A stretch of 64,000 nucleotides of DNA from Flavobacterium anhuiense. Its GTDB lineage: Bacteria; Bacteroidota; Bacteroidia; Flavobacteriales; Flavobacteriaceae. This document shows, one piece after another, positions 14,786-23,434 of this stretch. Both the position numbers and the translations under genes were made by a program. The number at the start of each line of letters is the position of its first letter. The stretch's first letter is position 1. The notes beneath the pieces were generated by a model. It did no database searches, had not been told where the DNA came from, and saw nothing but the letters and a program-made list of their open reading frames with translations. The stretch covers positions 372,001 through 436,000 of the forward strand of contig NZ_FMVC01000001.1 in the NCBI RefSeq assembly GCF_900101855.1. Direction: 5' to 3'.

Positions 14786-16168
14786 ATGAAAATAGAAAAA
14801 CGCTGGATTATCTCCTTTATCATGATAAGCGTCGTATGTACGATAGGGGCATTTTGGCCAACAGTTACAGAAAATAATTATGTTTTATCAGAATTCGGAA
14901 CTATAGATCATATCGTTCCTGCTGATGTTGCTTGGATGCTTACTTCGAGCTGCTTAGTTTTAATTATGACGCCAGGATTGTCTTTCTTCTATGGTGGAAT
15001 GGTTGGCAAGAAAAACGTTATTTCGACCATGCTTCAAAGTTTTATCTGCTTAGGCGTCGTTACTCTTTTATGGGTTGTAGTGGCATTTAGTTTGGCTTTT
15101 GGAGAACCGGTTGGTTTTGGTTCTGGAGATCACTTTTACAGCTTTTTCGGAAATCCGACGACTTTTGCTTTTATGGATTATGTTGGCGTTCTGCCTCATA
15201 AACAATTGGCCAATACGATTCCGTTTATGCTTTTTGCTTTGTTTCAGATGAAATTTGCCATCATTTGTCCTGCCATTATTACGGGTTCGTTTGCTGAGCG
15301 CGTTCGTTTTATTTCTTATTTAGTTTTCATTAGTTTATTCACGATATTCATTTATGCTCCTTTATGTCACGCAGTTTGGTACCCAACAGGTGTTTTAGGA
15401 AGCTATTTTGGCGTTAAAGATTTTGCAGGAGGAACTGTGGTGCACATGAGTTCTGGATTTGCAGCTTTGGCAGGCGTTATTGTTTTAGGAAAAAGAAAAA
15501 ACAGCCAGCATATTCCAACCAATATTCCGTTTGTATTATTAGGAACGGGAATGCTTTGGTTCGGCTGGTTCGGATTCAACGCTGGATCTGCTCTTGCTGC
15601 CAACGGAACTGCTGCTATGGCTTTCGCTACAACGACAACTTCATCGGCTGCAGCCATGCTAACTTGGATTTTCTTTGATAGAATGAACGGAAGAAAAGTT
15701 TCTGCTCTAGGAGCTTGTATTGGAGCTGTTGTCGGTCTTGTTGCCATTACACCAGCTGCTGGATTTGTTTCGGTACCAGAAAGTATGTTCTTCGGTTTTA
15801 TTACGGCTTTGGTTTCTAATACAGCTGTAAACTGTAAATATTCTAAAAAATTCGACGATACGCTTGATGTTTTTGCTTGTCACGGTGTTGGCGGAATTAT
15901 GGGAATGATTCTAACTGCTATTTTCGCTCACGGCGAAGATGCAAGTTTACTTCACGGCGGATGGAATGTTTTCGGACACCACATGATGGCGTTGGTTTTA
16001 GTTTCGATTTTTACTTTCTTCGGAGCTTATTTCTTGTTCAAAGTAACCAATTTCATTATTCCGCTGAGAGTTTCAGAAGAATCAGAACACATCGGATTGG
16101 ATTTGTCTCAACATGATGAATCTCTTGATCCAAAATTAAAACCAATTACAGAACCTCATTACGGTTAA
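14786..16168 (+). CDS. amt: Ammonium transporter
   Basis: The 460-residue membrane protein has about 11 helices after a signal-like N-terminus and the Amt signatures FYGGMVGKKN, GGTVVHMSSG and CHGVGGIMG. The last two carry the twin pore histidines. It takes up ammonium across the inner membrane. No GlnK-type gene is adjacent, which is unusual for amt genes in many bacteria. A TAacTTTG -7 element lies at 14740-14747. The C-terminal tail (HDESLDPKLKPITEPHYG) is cytoplasmic. Confidence 0.96.
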   Translation: MKIEKRWIISFIMISVVCTIGAFWPTVTENNYVLSEFGTIDHIVPADVAWMLTSSCLVLIMTPGLSFFYGGMVGKKNVISTMLQSFICLGVVTLLWVVVAFSLAFGEPVGFGSGDHFYSFFGNPTTFAFMDYVGVLPHKQLANTIPFMLFALFQMKFAIICPAIITGSFAERVRFISYLVFISLFTIFIYAPLCHAVWYPTGVLGSYFGVKDFAGGTVVHMSSGFAALAGVIVLGKRKNSQHIPTNIPFVLLGTGMLWFGWFGFNAGSALAANGTAAMAFATTTTSSAAAMLTWIFFDRMNGRKVSALGACIGAVVGLVAITPAAGFVSVPESMFFGFITALVSNTAVNCKYSKKFDDTLDVFACHGVGGIMGMILTAIFAHGEDASLLHGGWNVFGHHMMALVLVSIFTFFGAYFLFKVTNFIIPLRVSEESEHIGLDLSQHDESLDPKLKPITEPHYG

Positions 16169-16182
16169 TATTATTTTTTCCG

Positions 16183-16229
16183 CCACGAATTCACGAATTA
16201 TTTTTAAAATAAAATTCGTGAATTCGTGG
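16183..16229. repeat. 17-base inverted repeat CCACGAATTCACGAATT
   Basis: The left arm (16183-16199) and right arm (16213-16229) are perfectly complementary with a 13-base loop. The same arm sequence occurs again at 42117-42133. It lies between amt and trmB and could end amt transcripts. Confidence 0.85.
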
Positions 16230-16280
16230 GCGGAAAACTTTTTAAACCTAATTACGCTATTTTCATTCGTTTATATTCCT

Positions 16281-16288
16281 TAATTTTG
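16281..16288 (+). promoter_or_regulatory. -7 element of trmB
   Basis: TAATTTTG matches TAnnTTTG and sits about 20 bases before the GTG at 16307. It lies inside a longer open frame, which argues that the upstream ATG at 16226 is not the start. Confidence 0.55.
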
Positions 16289-16306
16289 CCGAAAATTTTT
16301 GTAAAA

Positions 16307-16984
16307 GTGGGAAGTAAAAATAAACTAAAAAGATTCAGAGAAAACGAAACATTTCAAAACGTTTTTCAACCAACCAGAGAAGAAGTTGTGGGCGATTTAA
16401 TGCCTTTAAAAGGAAAATGGAATTCTGATTTCTTTAAAAATGATAATCCATTAGTTTTAGAATTAGGATGTGGAAAGGGAGAATATTCTGTTGGATTAGC
16501 AGAAAGATATCCTGACAAAAATTTTATCGGAATTGACATTAAAGGTGCTCGTTTCTGGCGTGGTGCTAAAACTGCTGTAGAAAACGGTCTTCATAATGTA
16601 GCTTTCGTTCGTACGCAAATCGAATTGATCAATCATATTTTTGCTGAAGGCGAAGTTGACGAAATCTGGATTACTTTCCCAGATCCGCAAATCAAATACA
16701 AAAGAACCAAACATAGAATGACAAATTCTGAGTTCTTGAAATTGTACAAAAAAATCTTGAAAAAAGACGGTGTCGTAAACCTAAAAACCGATAGCGAATT
16801 TATGCACGGTTATACACTTGGATTGCTTCATGGCGAAGGTCACGAGGTTTTGTATGCCAACCATAACGTATATAAAAACGAAGGAAGCCCTGAAGTTGTG
16901 ACTTCTATTCAGACTTTTTACGAAAAACAATATTTAGAAATTAATAAGGCAATTACGTATATTCGTTTCAAAATTAAAGACTAA
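16307..16984 (+). CDS. trmB: tRNA (guanine-46-N7)-methyltransferase
   Basis: The frame can be extended to 16226, but the family starts with a MGSKNKLKRF-like segment, here encoded from a GTG at 16307, and a promoter -7 element lies in the extension. The 225-residue product has the AdoMet motif LELGCGKGEYSVGLA and the TrmB signature FPDPQIKYKRTKHRM. It methylates G46 of tRNA variable loops. It is followed by a LysE-type gene after 42 bases on the same strand. Confidence 0.93.
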   Translation: MGSKNKLKRFRENETFQNVFQPTREEVVGDLMPLKGKWNSDFFKNDNPLVLELGCGKGEYSVGLAERYPDKNFIGIDIKGARFWRGAKTAVENGLHNVAFVRTQIELINHIFAEGEVDEIWITFPDPQIKYKRTKHRMTNSEFLKLYKKILKKDGVVNLKTDSEFMHGYTLGLLHGEGHEVLYANHNVYKNEGSPEVVTSIQTFYEKQYLEINKAITYIRFKIKD

Positions 16985-17026
16985 ATTTAATTTTGAAACC
17001 TTTATCTAACCCATTTTAATAGCTAA

Positions 17027-17665
17027 ATGACCTACCTTACTCCTTTACTTTCGGGCTTTATTGCCGCTGCCATTGGAACTATTCCGCCAGGATTGCTCAA
17101 TATGACGGCTGCCAAAATAAAAATGAAAGAAGGAAAAAAGAATGCTTTGTCGTTTGTAATTGGTGCGGTTTTAATTATTTTTTTTCAGGCTTACATTGCG
17201 GTATTGTTTGCTCGTGTGATAGACAATCGCCCAGATGTTGTAATATTATTGCGTGAAGCTGGTTTTATCATTTTTTCGATCTTAACCATTTATTTTTTCT
17301 TTTTTGCAAAAGATCCAATAGCAAAGAAAAAAACGAAACTAAAGAAAACCAGCAAAAAAAGCAGTTTCTTTCTCGGAATGCTGCTTTCGGGATTAAACTT
17401 CTTTCCTATTCCGTATTATGTTGTAATAAGTGTAACACTTGCTTCATATCATCTGTTTGTATTTGAAAATACAATTATTTTAACCTTTGTATTGGGCTCG
17501 GTTCTTGGAGCTTTTGCAATTTTATATAGTTATATTGCTTTCTTTGGAAAAATAGAAAAGAAAACCGATTATTTCATGCGAAACATGAATACCATTATCG
17601 GAACTATCACAGGATTGGTTGCACTTGCGACACTTTTTAATATCTTGAATTACTACTTCGGATAA
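17027..17665 (+). CDS. LysE-family exporter
   Basis: The 212-residue protein has about six membrane helices with the LysE pattern GFIAAAIGTIPPGLLNMTAAKIKMKEGKKNAL at the start and a second hydrophobic half after a Lys-rich cytoplasmic loop (residues 100-115). LysE proteins export amino acids or related small molecules; the substrate is not visible. It lies between trmB and an alkyltransferase-like gene, all on the plus strand. Confidence 0.85.
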   Translation: MTYLTPLLSGFIAAAIGTIPPGLLNMTAAKIKMKEGKKNALSFVIGAVLIIFFQAYIAVLFARVIDNRPDVVILLREAGFIIFSILTIYFFFFAKDPIAKKKTKLKKTSKKSSFFLGMLLSGLNFFPIPYYVVISVTLASYHLFVFENTIILTFVLGSVLGAFAILYSYIAFFGKIEKKTDYFMRNMNTIIGTITGLVALATLFNILNYYFG

Positions 17666-17742
17666 ATAAACCTAACCATTAAGAGATTAAGAATAATTAA
17701 GTTTTTATTAACTTCATATCGTAATGGTAAAAATATTTTAAA

Positions 17743-18069
17743 ATGGCTGAAGAAAATTTTTTCGAAAGAGTGTATGTAATCGTCAGACAAATCCCATTTG
17801 GAAAAGTTACTTCTTATGGCGCTATTGCAAAAGCTTTAGGTGCTGCCCGCTCAGCAAGAATGGTGGGCTGGGCAATGAATGCCTGCCATAATATGGACGA
17901 TGTTCCTGCGCACCGAGTTGTAAACCAAAAAGGACTACTAACAGGAAAGCATCATTTTGACGGAACCAATTTAATGCAGCAACTTTTAGAAAATGAAGGA
18001 ATTAAAGTAGTCAACAATCAGATTGTAGATTTTGAAAAGCATTTCTGGAAACCGGAAGTTGAATCGTAA
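17743..18069 (+). CDS. Alkyltransferase-like (ATL) protein, MGMT family without the acceptor Cys
   Basis: The 108-residue protein is an MGMT/Ada C-terminal domain: QIPFGKVTSYGAIAKALG, the Arg-finger region SARMVGWAMNAC, then VPAHRVVNQKG. The usual PCHRV acceptor motif is PAHRV here (A56), so it cannot transfer an alkyl group to itself. Proteins of this type bind O6-alkylguanine and flag it for nucleotide excision repair. Length and lack of an N-terminal domain fit ATLs. The gene is single, about 78 bases after the LysE gene. Confidence 0.92.
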   Translation: MAEENFFERVYVIVRQIPFGKVTSYGAIAKALGAARSARMVGWAMNACHNMDDVPAHRVVNQKGLLTGKHHFDGTNLMQQLLENEGIKVVNNQIVDFEKHFWKPEVES

Positions 18070-18080
18070 AAATCATTTTT

Positions 18081-18207
18081 ACCATATAAGTGATATAAGT
18101 TCATTTTAGAAGAAAGAATTTATATTTTTATTTTTCTCTCGCAGATTTTGCAGATCTAGCCGATTCTCTTTTTAAAATTCAAAATCTGCCGAATCTGCAA
18201 AATCTGC
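18081..18207. repeat. Two intergenic repeat families between ATL and histidine kinase genes
   Basis: Bases 18081-18108 are an exact copy of 12927-12954 (ACCATATAAGTGATATAAGT...). Next to it GCAGATTTTGCAGAT (18141-18155) is repeated perfectly inverted at 18193-18207. The region lies between convergent genes and contains no coding frame. Confidence 0.8.
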
Positions 18208-18256
18208 TGGAACAAAAAAAATCTTTGCGTCTTAGCGCCTTTGTGGCTAAACCACT

Positions 18257-19582
18257 TTAGATTAAACAAATCACAAAACTTGTTTTATCTTCATCCGTTT
18301 GATAGCTTAGATAACCTCCATGTGCTTCTATAATATTTTTAGAAAGCGTCAATCCAATTCCAGCTCCATCTTTTCTAGTCGTAAAAAACGGAAGAAAAAC
18401 TTTATCTCGAATCTCAGCATCTACTCCTTTCCCATTATCGGCAATCACAATAAAAAAGCGATTGTTTTCAGTATAACTCGAAATTAGCAGTTTCTTTTCT
18501 TCTTTTTCTTTTAATGCATGAATACTATTGGTAATCAAATTGATAATTACTTGCTCCATCTGATTTTTATCAATCATAATAGAACGTGAACTGTGTATTT
18601 CATTTATCAATTCGATTCCTTCGTCTTTCAAGATCGGACTCATAATTCGTAAACAATCTTCAAATAAAGCATTAATTGGCGTCATTTGCTTGTTTGGCGT
18701 TGGCAGCATTGCCAGTTTACGATAATTCTCCACGAAAAACTGCAAATGATCACTTCTATTGATAATGGTTGAAATACTGCTTTTGATGTCTTCAAAATCA
18801 TCTTCTTCTAATTCTTCCTGATCTACAATATGAAGCAAATTCTGCGAAAGCGCACGAATCGGCGTTAAAGAATTCATTAATTCATGCGAAATAATCTTCA
18901 TTAAATTAATCCATGCTTCTTTTTCTTTTTTCTCGATCACTCGCTGAATGCTATCTAGCAAAATGATAAAATACTCTTTATTATACGTTTGAGTATGCGA
19001 AGTCTGAAGCATAAAAGTCTGAAGGTCTTGATCTTCAATTTTGATAGAAATAGCAATCTTAAGTTCTGTAAAACCAACCTTTTCAATCTCACTGCACAAA
19101 CTCGGAATATAGTTTTTAAGATATTGCCAATGGCTTACTTTTGGTACTTTGAAGAGATTTGAAAAACAGTCATTCATTATAAAAACAGACCAAGAATCGT
19201 TTTCTTTCTCTAAAATTAAGGCTGCAGTATCTATACTGTTCAAAATCGAACGGTAGATTAATTCTTTGGAAGTCTGTTCTTGTCTCTGGGTTTTTAGCCT
19301 ATCGTACAACAGATACAAACTATTGAAATTATCTCTTTTATGCTCTTCCGGAAAATGGGCAGAAAAGTCATCATGCAAAATTGAGTGTATTGTTTTATCA
19401 TAAAACAGCAATTGGTTTTTGACGAAAAAATACATTTCGAAAAGGAAAATCAAAACGAAAACTCCAGCCAAAATACCATTGAATCGAAATCCTTTATAAA
19501 ACAATAAAGCACTGCAAAGAAAGAGTGCCATGACAAACACTACTCTTACGAACAACGCGTTATAAAATTTCCAGTTTTTCAT
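18257..19582 (-). CDS. Membrane sensor histidine kinase (NtrB/AtoS-like)
   Basis: The 441-residue protein has two N-terminal membrane helices (about residues 11-52) with almost no periplasmic loop, a PAS-like region (about 95-215), a phospho-acceptor helix with ISHELMNSLTPIRALSQNL, and an ATPase domain with N box (NLITNSIHAL), DNGKG and GIGLTLSKNIIEAHGG. It lies 138 bases downstream of an NtrC-type response regulator and surely phosphorylates it. The short extracytoplasmic part suggests it senses a signal in or at the membrane, possibly linked to the divergent exporter at 21234. Confidence 0.92.
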   Translation of the reverse strand: MKNWKFYNALFVRVVFVMALFLCSALLFYKGFRFNGILAGVFVLIFLFEMYFFVKNQLLFYDKTIHSILHDDFSAHFPEEHKRDNFNSLYLLYDRLKTQRQEQTSKELIYRSILNSIDTAALILEKENDSWSVFIMNDCFSNLFKVPKVSHWQYLKNYIPSLCSEIEKVGFTELKIAISIKIEDQDLQTFMLQTSHTQTYNKEYFIILLDSIQRVIEKKEKEAWINLMKIISHELMNSLTPIRALSQNLLHIVDQEELEEDDFEDIKSSISTIINRSDHLQFFVENYRKLAMLPTPNKQMTPINALFEDCLRIMSPILKDEGIELINEIHSSRSIMIDKNQMEQVIINLITNSIHALKEKEEKKLLISSYTENNRFFIVIADNGKGVDAEIRDKVFLPFFTTRKDGAGIGLTLSKNIIEAHGGYLSYQTDEDKTSFVICLI

Positions 19583-19720
19583 TTAGTTTTTTTGTTTGCC
19601 ACTCCCGATAGCTATCGGGATAAAAAGATTAAAGTTTTTTTTTATCTGCTAAATTTGCAAAATCTGCGTGAAACTAAAATTTAAGATAAAGTAAAAATCT
19701 TGACTCTTGCTTCTTTTTCT

Positions 19721-21073
19721 CTAATTCTTCAAATCGTATTTTTCAATTCTTCTGTACAACGCAGCGCGCGACAAACCAAGTTCTTCAGCCGTTTTACTGA
19801 TGTTCCCGTTGTGTTTGAACAATGCTTTTTCAATGGCGCCTTTTTCCATTTCCGATAACGGATTTTCATCATTTTCTTGAATTTCCTCAAAATCCAAAAT
19901 ATCCAAATCCATTACCGAAATGGTATTGTTTTCAGCCAAAATTAATGCGCGTTCGATTTTGTTTTCCATTTCACGGACATTTCCTTTCCATGGATATTTT
20001 TCCAGATATGGTGCCGCATTATCTTCAAAACGCCAGTTTTCCTGATTGTATTTTTCGGCAATCTGTTCCAGAATAAAGTTTGCCATTGGCACAATGTCAT
20101 CTTTTCTTTCGCGAAGAGACGGAAGATTTATTTCCATTGTATTTATTCTGTACAATAAATCTTCACGGAACGTTTTATTCTTTACCTCAGTTTTTATATC
20201 ACTGTTTGTAGCTGCGATCACGCGAACATTCAATGGCCGTGGTTTGCTTTCGCCTAAACGCGTTACGGTTTTGGTTTGTAAAACATGCAATAATTTAGCT
20301 TGAAGATGCAACGGAATATTCCCGATTTCATCTAAAAAAATAGTTCCGTTTAAGGCATTCTCGAAACGGCCTGGAGTATCGATTTTAGCATCTGTAAAAG
20401 CACCTTTTGCGTAACCGAAAAGTTCGCTTTCAAATAAATTATCACTTAACGAACCCAAATCTACATGCACAAAAGGCTGGTTTCTTCTTTCAGAATGCTG
20501 ATGAATATATTCTGCAAAAACATACTTTCCTGTTCCGTTTTCGCCCAAAATCAAAACGTTTGCATCTGTTCGGGCTACTTTTTCAGCAATAGAATACGCT
20601 TGTTTTATTTTTGCCGAAGTCCCGACAAAATATTTTTTCTCGGTCTTTTCTAATTTTTCTGAAGTTGTTTTTTTACTGTTTTTTCTGCTTTCGATAACTG
20701 CTTTGTCAATGACTTCTAACAGCTTTTCGTTGTTCCAAGGTTTTAGAACATAATCAAAAGCACCAATTTTAATGCCTTCTACAGCAGTTTCAATTTTACC
20801 AAAAGCAGTCATTAAAATCACAATAGTTTGCGGAGAAAGTTCTTTGATTTCTTTCAGCCAATGAATTCCTTCTCGCCCGTCTTCAAAACCAATTCGGTAA
20901 TTCATATCCAGCAACACCACATTTATGTCATTTTCGCTTAAAATTGAAATGATTTTTTTGGGACTATTGGTTGTAAAAATGGTTTCGAAATGCTTTTTAA
21001 GAATCATTTTTGCAGAAAAAAGAATTTCTTCCTGATCGTCGACAACTAATATTTGGGCTAGTTTTTTTTTCAT
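19721..21073 (-). CDS. Sigma-54-dependent response regulator (NtrC family)
   Basis: The 450-residue protein has a receiver domain (phospho-acceptor D56, K111), an AAA+ domain with Walker A (GENGTGK near 177-183), the sigma-54 contact loop as GAFTDA instead of GAFTGA (224-229), Walker B FLDEIG (247-252), and a C-terminal Fis-type helix-turn-helix (NISKTAEELGLSRAALYRRI). It activates RNA polymerase with sigma-54. Two 16-base palindromes lie 14 bases upstream of its start, and a -24/-12 promoter faces away towards the exporter operon, so it almost certainly drives that operon. Confidence 0.94.
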   Translation of the reverse strand: MKKKLAQILVVDDQEEILFSAKMILKKHFETIFTTNSPKKIISILSENDINVVLLDMNYRIGFEDGREGIHWLKEIKELSPQTIVILMTAFGKIETAVEGIKIGAFDYVLKPWNNEKLLEVIDKAVIESRKNSKKTTSEKLEKTEKKYFVGTSAKIKQAYSIAEKVARTDANVLILGENGTGKYVFAEYIHQHSERRNQPFVHVDLGSLSDNLFESELFGYAKGAFTDAKIDTPGRFENALNGTIFLDEIGNIPLHLQAKLLHVLQTKTVTRLGESKPRPLNVRVIAATNSDIKTEVKNKTFREDLLYRINTMEINLPSLRERKDDIVPMANFILEQIAEKYNQENWRFEDNAAPYLEKYPWKGNVREMENKIERALILAENNTISVMDLDILDFEEIQENDENPLSEMEKGAIEKALFKHNGNISKTAEELGLSRAALYRRIEKYDLKN

Positions 21074-21086
21074 GTGGTCTTTTTTC

Positions 21087-21124
21087 TGTCCGCTTACGAA
21101 CGGTCAACTGTTCATTATCGGACA
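21087..21124 (+). promoter_or_regulatory. Two upstream activator sites for the NtrC-type regulator
   Basis: TGTCCG-CTTA-CGAACG (21087-21102) and TGTTCA-TTAT-CGGACA (21109-21124) are 16-base inverted repeats of one TGTYCR-N4-CGRACR type. They start 22 bases apart, about two helical turns, so bound dimers would face the same side. They lie about 65-100 bases before the sigma-54 promoter. Confidence 0.75.
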
Positions 21125-21188
21125 CTGCTTTTTTGAAGTGTTTTCTGAAGCCTCTTTAAAATCAATACTTTACAAATAATAAATTCTA

Positions 21189-21203
21189 TGGCACAGTATT
21201 TAC
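21189..21203 (+). promoter_or_regulatory. Sigma-54 (-24/-12) promoter of the exporter operon
   Basis: TGGCAC-AGTAT-TTAC matches the consensus TGGCAC-N5-TTGC with one change, and the spacing of the two blocks is exact. It starts 45 bases before the ATG at 21234. Confidence 0.78.
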
Positions 21204-21233
21204 CTATTGATTATCAGTAAAATATTTAAAAAA

Positions 21234-22484
21234 ATGGACACGATAATTCCTCGTAAAAATAAAAAATTTAGATATCTCGCAATAGCAATTGCTGTTTTTT
21301 TAGTTTTGCTTACCATCTCGGTTTTCGCTTTTAACACCAAAAGAACTTTAAATGTAAAAGCAGACGAATTGGTAATTCAAAAAGCGGAAAAAGCCTTTTT
21401 TGAAGATTTCGTAGTTTTTCAAGCAAAAGTAGAACCTTTGAATGTGATGCTGGTAAACGTTACCGAAGGTGGTTCTGTAAAAGAGATTTTTGTAGAAAAC
21501 GGCGCAATGGTTACCAAAGGACAATCTCTGGCTCGCTTGTATAATCCGAACACAGAATTGAATTATCTGACTCAGGAAACTGCTATTATTGAGCAAATCA
21601 ACAATTTGAATACAGGGAAATTAAACATCCGAAATCAGGAATTAAACTTAAACAAAGATTTAGTTTTAATTGAACATGATTACAACGATGCCAAAAGATT
21701 GTACGATATGAATGCAAAGCTGTACGAGAAGGATGTAATTTCTAAAAATGACTGGAACACCTTTAAAGAAAGCCTTCGTTTTCAAGAAGAACGCAAAAAA
21801 ACAATTCAGCAGAGCATTCAAAAAGAAAAACAAAGCAATCAGGTTCAGATTTCTCAAATAAACCGTTCGATCCAGACTATGGAAAAGAGTTTGGATATTC
21901 TTAGAAATAACAAAAAGAACTTTTTAATCACAGCGCCAGAAACAGGTCGACTGACTTCTTTTGAACCGGTTTTAGGAAAAACTTTTCAGGCAGGCGCAAG
22001 TATCGGAAAAATTGATTCTAATAAAGGATACAAATTGACTGCCGAAGTTGACGAATTTTATTTGGAAAAACTTAGAGAAGGATTAAAAGGCCAAGTAGAA
22101 TTTAAAGGCAAAAATCTTGAAGTTATCGTAACTAAAGTGATTCCTGAGGTTAAAGGCGGAAGATTTACCGTAGAATTGGCTTTTGCATCGAAAGAAAATA
22201 TTGTGCTTCAGGACGGACTTAGCTTTGGCGTAAAATTGATTTTATCTGAAAAGAACAAAACTTTAGTTATTCCGAGAGGCGCTTTTAATCAGGAAGCAGC
22301 CGGAAAATGGATTTTTGTAGTAAACGGAAATAAAGCCGTAAGAAGAAATATCAAATTAGGACGCGAGAATCCTTCTTACTACGAAGTTTTAGAAGGCTTA
22401 AAAGAAGGCGAATCTGTAGTCACTTCTTCTTATACCGATTATAAAGATATTGAAGAGCTTTCTCTTGAGTCGCAATCGCAGTAA
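21234..22484 (+). CDS. HlyD/MacA-type periplasmic adaptor of an ABC exporter
   Basis: The ATG at 21234 is used because the longer frame starts between the sigma-54 promoter and this codon. The 416-residue product has one N-terminal membrane helix, a lipoyl-like segment (VTEGGSVKEIFVENGAMVTKGQSLARLYNP), a long coiled-coil hairpin (about residues 85-215), a second lipoyl half (LITAPETGRLTSF) and beta domains. It bridges an inner-membrane permease to an outer-membrane channel that is not present here. It heads the adaptor-ATPase-permease operon and is the first gene after the activator sites. Confidence 0.9.
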   Translation: MDTIIPRKNKKFRYLAIAIAVFLVLLTISVFAFNTKRTLNVKADELVIQKAEKAFFEDFVVFQAKVEPLNVMLVNVTEGGSVKEIFVENGAMVTKGQSLARLYNPNTELNYLTQETAIIEQINNLNTGKLNIRNQELNLNKDLVLIEHDYNDAKRLYDMNAKLYEKDVISKNDWNTFKESLRFQEERKKTIQQSIQKEKQSNQVQISQINRSIQTMEKSLDILRNNKKNFLITAPETGRLTSFEPVLGKTFQAGASIGKIDSNKGYKLTAEVDEFYLEKLREGLKGQVEFKGKNLEVIVTKVIPEVKGGRFTVELAFASKENIVLQDGLSFGVKLILSEKNKTLVIPRGAFNQEAAGKWIFVVNGNKAVRRNIKLGRENPSYYEVLEGLKEGESVVTSSYTDYKDIEELSLESQSQ

Positions 22485-22593
22485 TTCAGTTTTCAGTCAC
22501 AGTCACAGTTTACAATTCACAATTTACAATTATAAAGACATCAATCATCAATCAAAAAACGATTTTAATAACATTTCAAAACCTTAAAAAATT

Positions 22594-23301
22594 ATGATCA
22601 CAATTCAGAATTTAACCAAAGTTTTTAGAACAGAAGAAATAGAAACTGCTGCTTTGAGCGGTATCAATTTAGAAATAAAAAAAGGTGATTTTTTAACTAT
22701 CATGGGACCTTCGGGCTGTGGAAAATCGACTTTATTAAACATAATCGGTCTTCTTGACGGCGCTAGTGGCGGAAGCTACAAACTACTAGATCAAGAAATG
22801 ATTGGTCTGAAAGAAAAAGGAAGAGCGCAGGTGAGAAAAGAAAACATTGGTTTCATTTTTCAAAATTTCAACCTAATAGATGAGCTTTCTGTTTACGATA
22901 ATATCGAACTGCCTTTGCTTTATAACAATGTAAAAGCTTCTGAAAGAAAACAAAAAATTGAGGCTATTGCTGAGAAACTTAATATCTCTCATCGTTTGAA
23001 GCATTTCCCGCAACAGCTTTCTGGAGGACAGCAGCAGAGAGTTGCCGTTGCAAGAGCTTTGGTAAATGATCCGAAAATTATTTTGGCCGATGAGCCAACA
23101 GGAAACTTAGACAGTAAAAATGGTAATGAGGTAATGGAACTTTTAACCGATTTACATGCTAAAGGTGCTACTATTTTGATGGTTACCCACTCTGATTATG
23201 ATGCTTCTTTTTCGCAGAGAACCATTCATATGAAAGACGGAGTTATATTTTCTGAAAAGTTAAATCAACGAAATGTTGATGTTTTTATGGACGCTAAATA
23301 A
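22594..23301 (+). CDS. ABC exporter ATPase, MacB/LolD type
   Basis: The 235-residue ATPase has Walker A GPSGCGKST, Q-loop FIFQNFNLIDELS, signature LSGGQQQRVAVARAL, Walker B ILADEPTGNLDS and a switch His in VTHSD. The sequence and the adaptor and FtsX-type permease on either side place it in the MacB/LolD group. It powers a mechanotransmission-type exporter. It starts 109 bases after the adaptor stop. Confidence 0.95.
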   Translation: MITIQNLTKVFRTEEIETAALSGINLEIKKGDFLTIMGPSGCGKSTLLNIIGLLDGASGGSYKLLDQEMIGLKEKGRAQVRKENIGFIFQNFNLIDELSVYDNIELPLLYNNVKASERKQKIEAIAEKLNISHRLKHFPQQLSGGQQQRVAVARALVNDPKIILADEPTGNLDSKNGNEVMELLTDLHAKGATILMVTHSDYDASFSQRTIHMKDGVIFSEKLNQRNVDVFMDAK

Positions 23302-23308
23302 TAAAGTG

Positions 23309-23380
23309 ATGATTAAAATTATTGTTACTGCACTTGTAGTTCTGGTAGAATTAGTGTGCAAAATATTTACTATGATTTAA
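23309..23380 (+). CDS. Possible 23-residue hydrophobic peptide between exporter genes
   Basis: A short frame MIKIIVTALVVLVELVCKIF followed by TMI starts seven bases after the ATPase stop and fills the gap before the permease. It is almost entirely hydrophobic with one Lys near each end, as in single-helix membrane peptides. A hairpin, AAACC-GAAA-GGTTT, follows at 23381-23394. It may equally be chance in AT-rich DNA. Confidence 0.3.
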   Translation: MIKIIVTALVVLVELVCKIFTMI

Positions 23381-23434
23381 AACCGAAAGGTTTCGAAAAA
23401 AACTGCCATATCAACTATAAAAATATATATCAAA

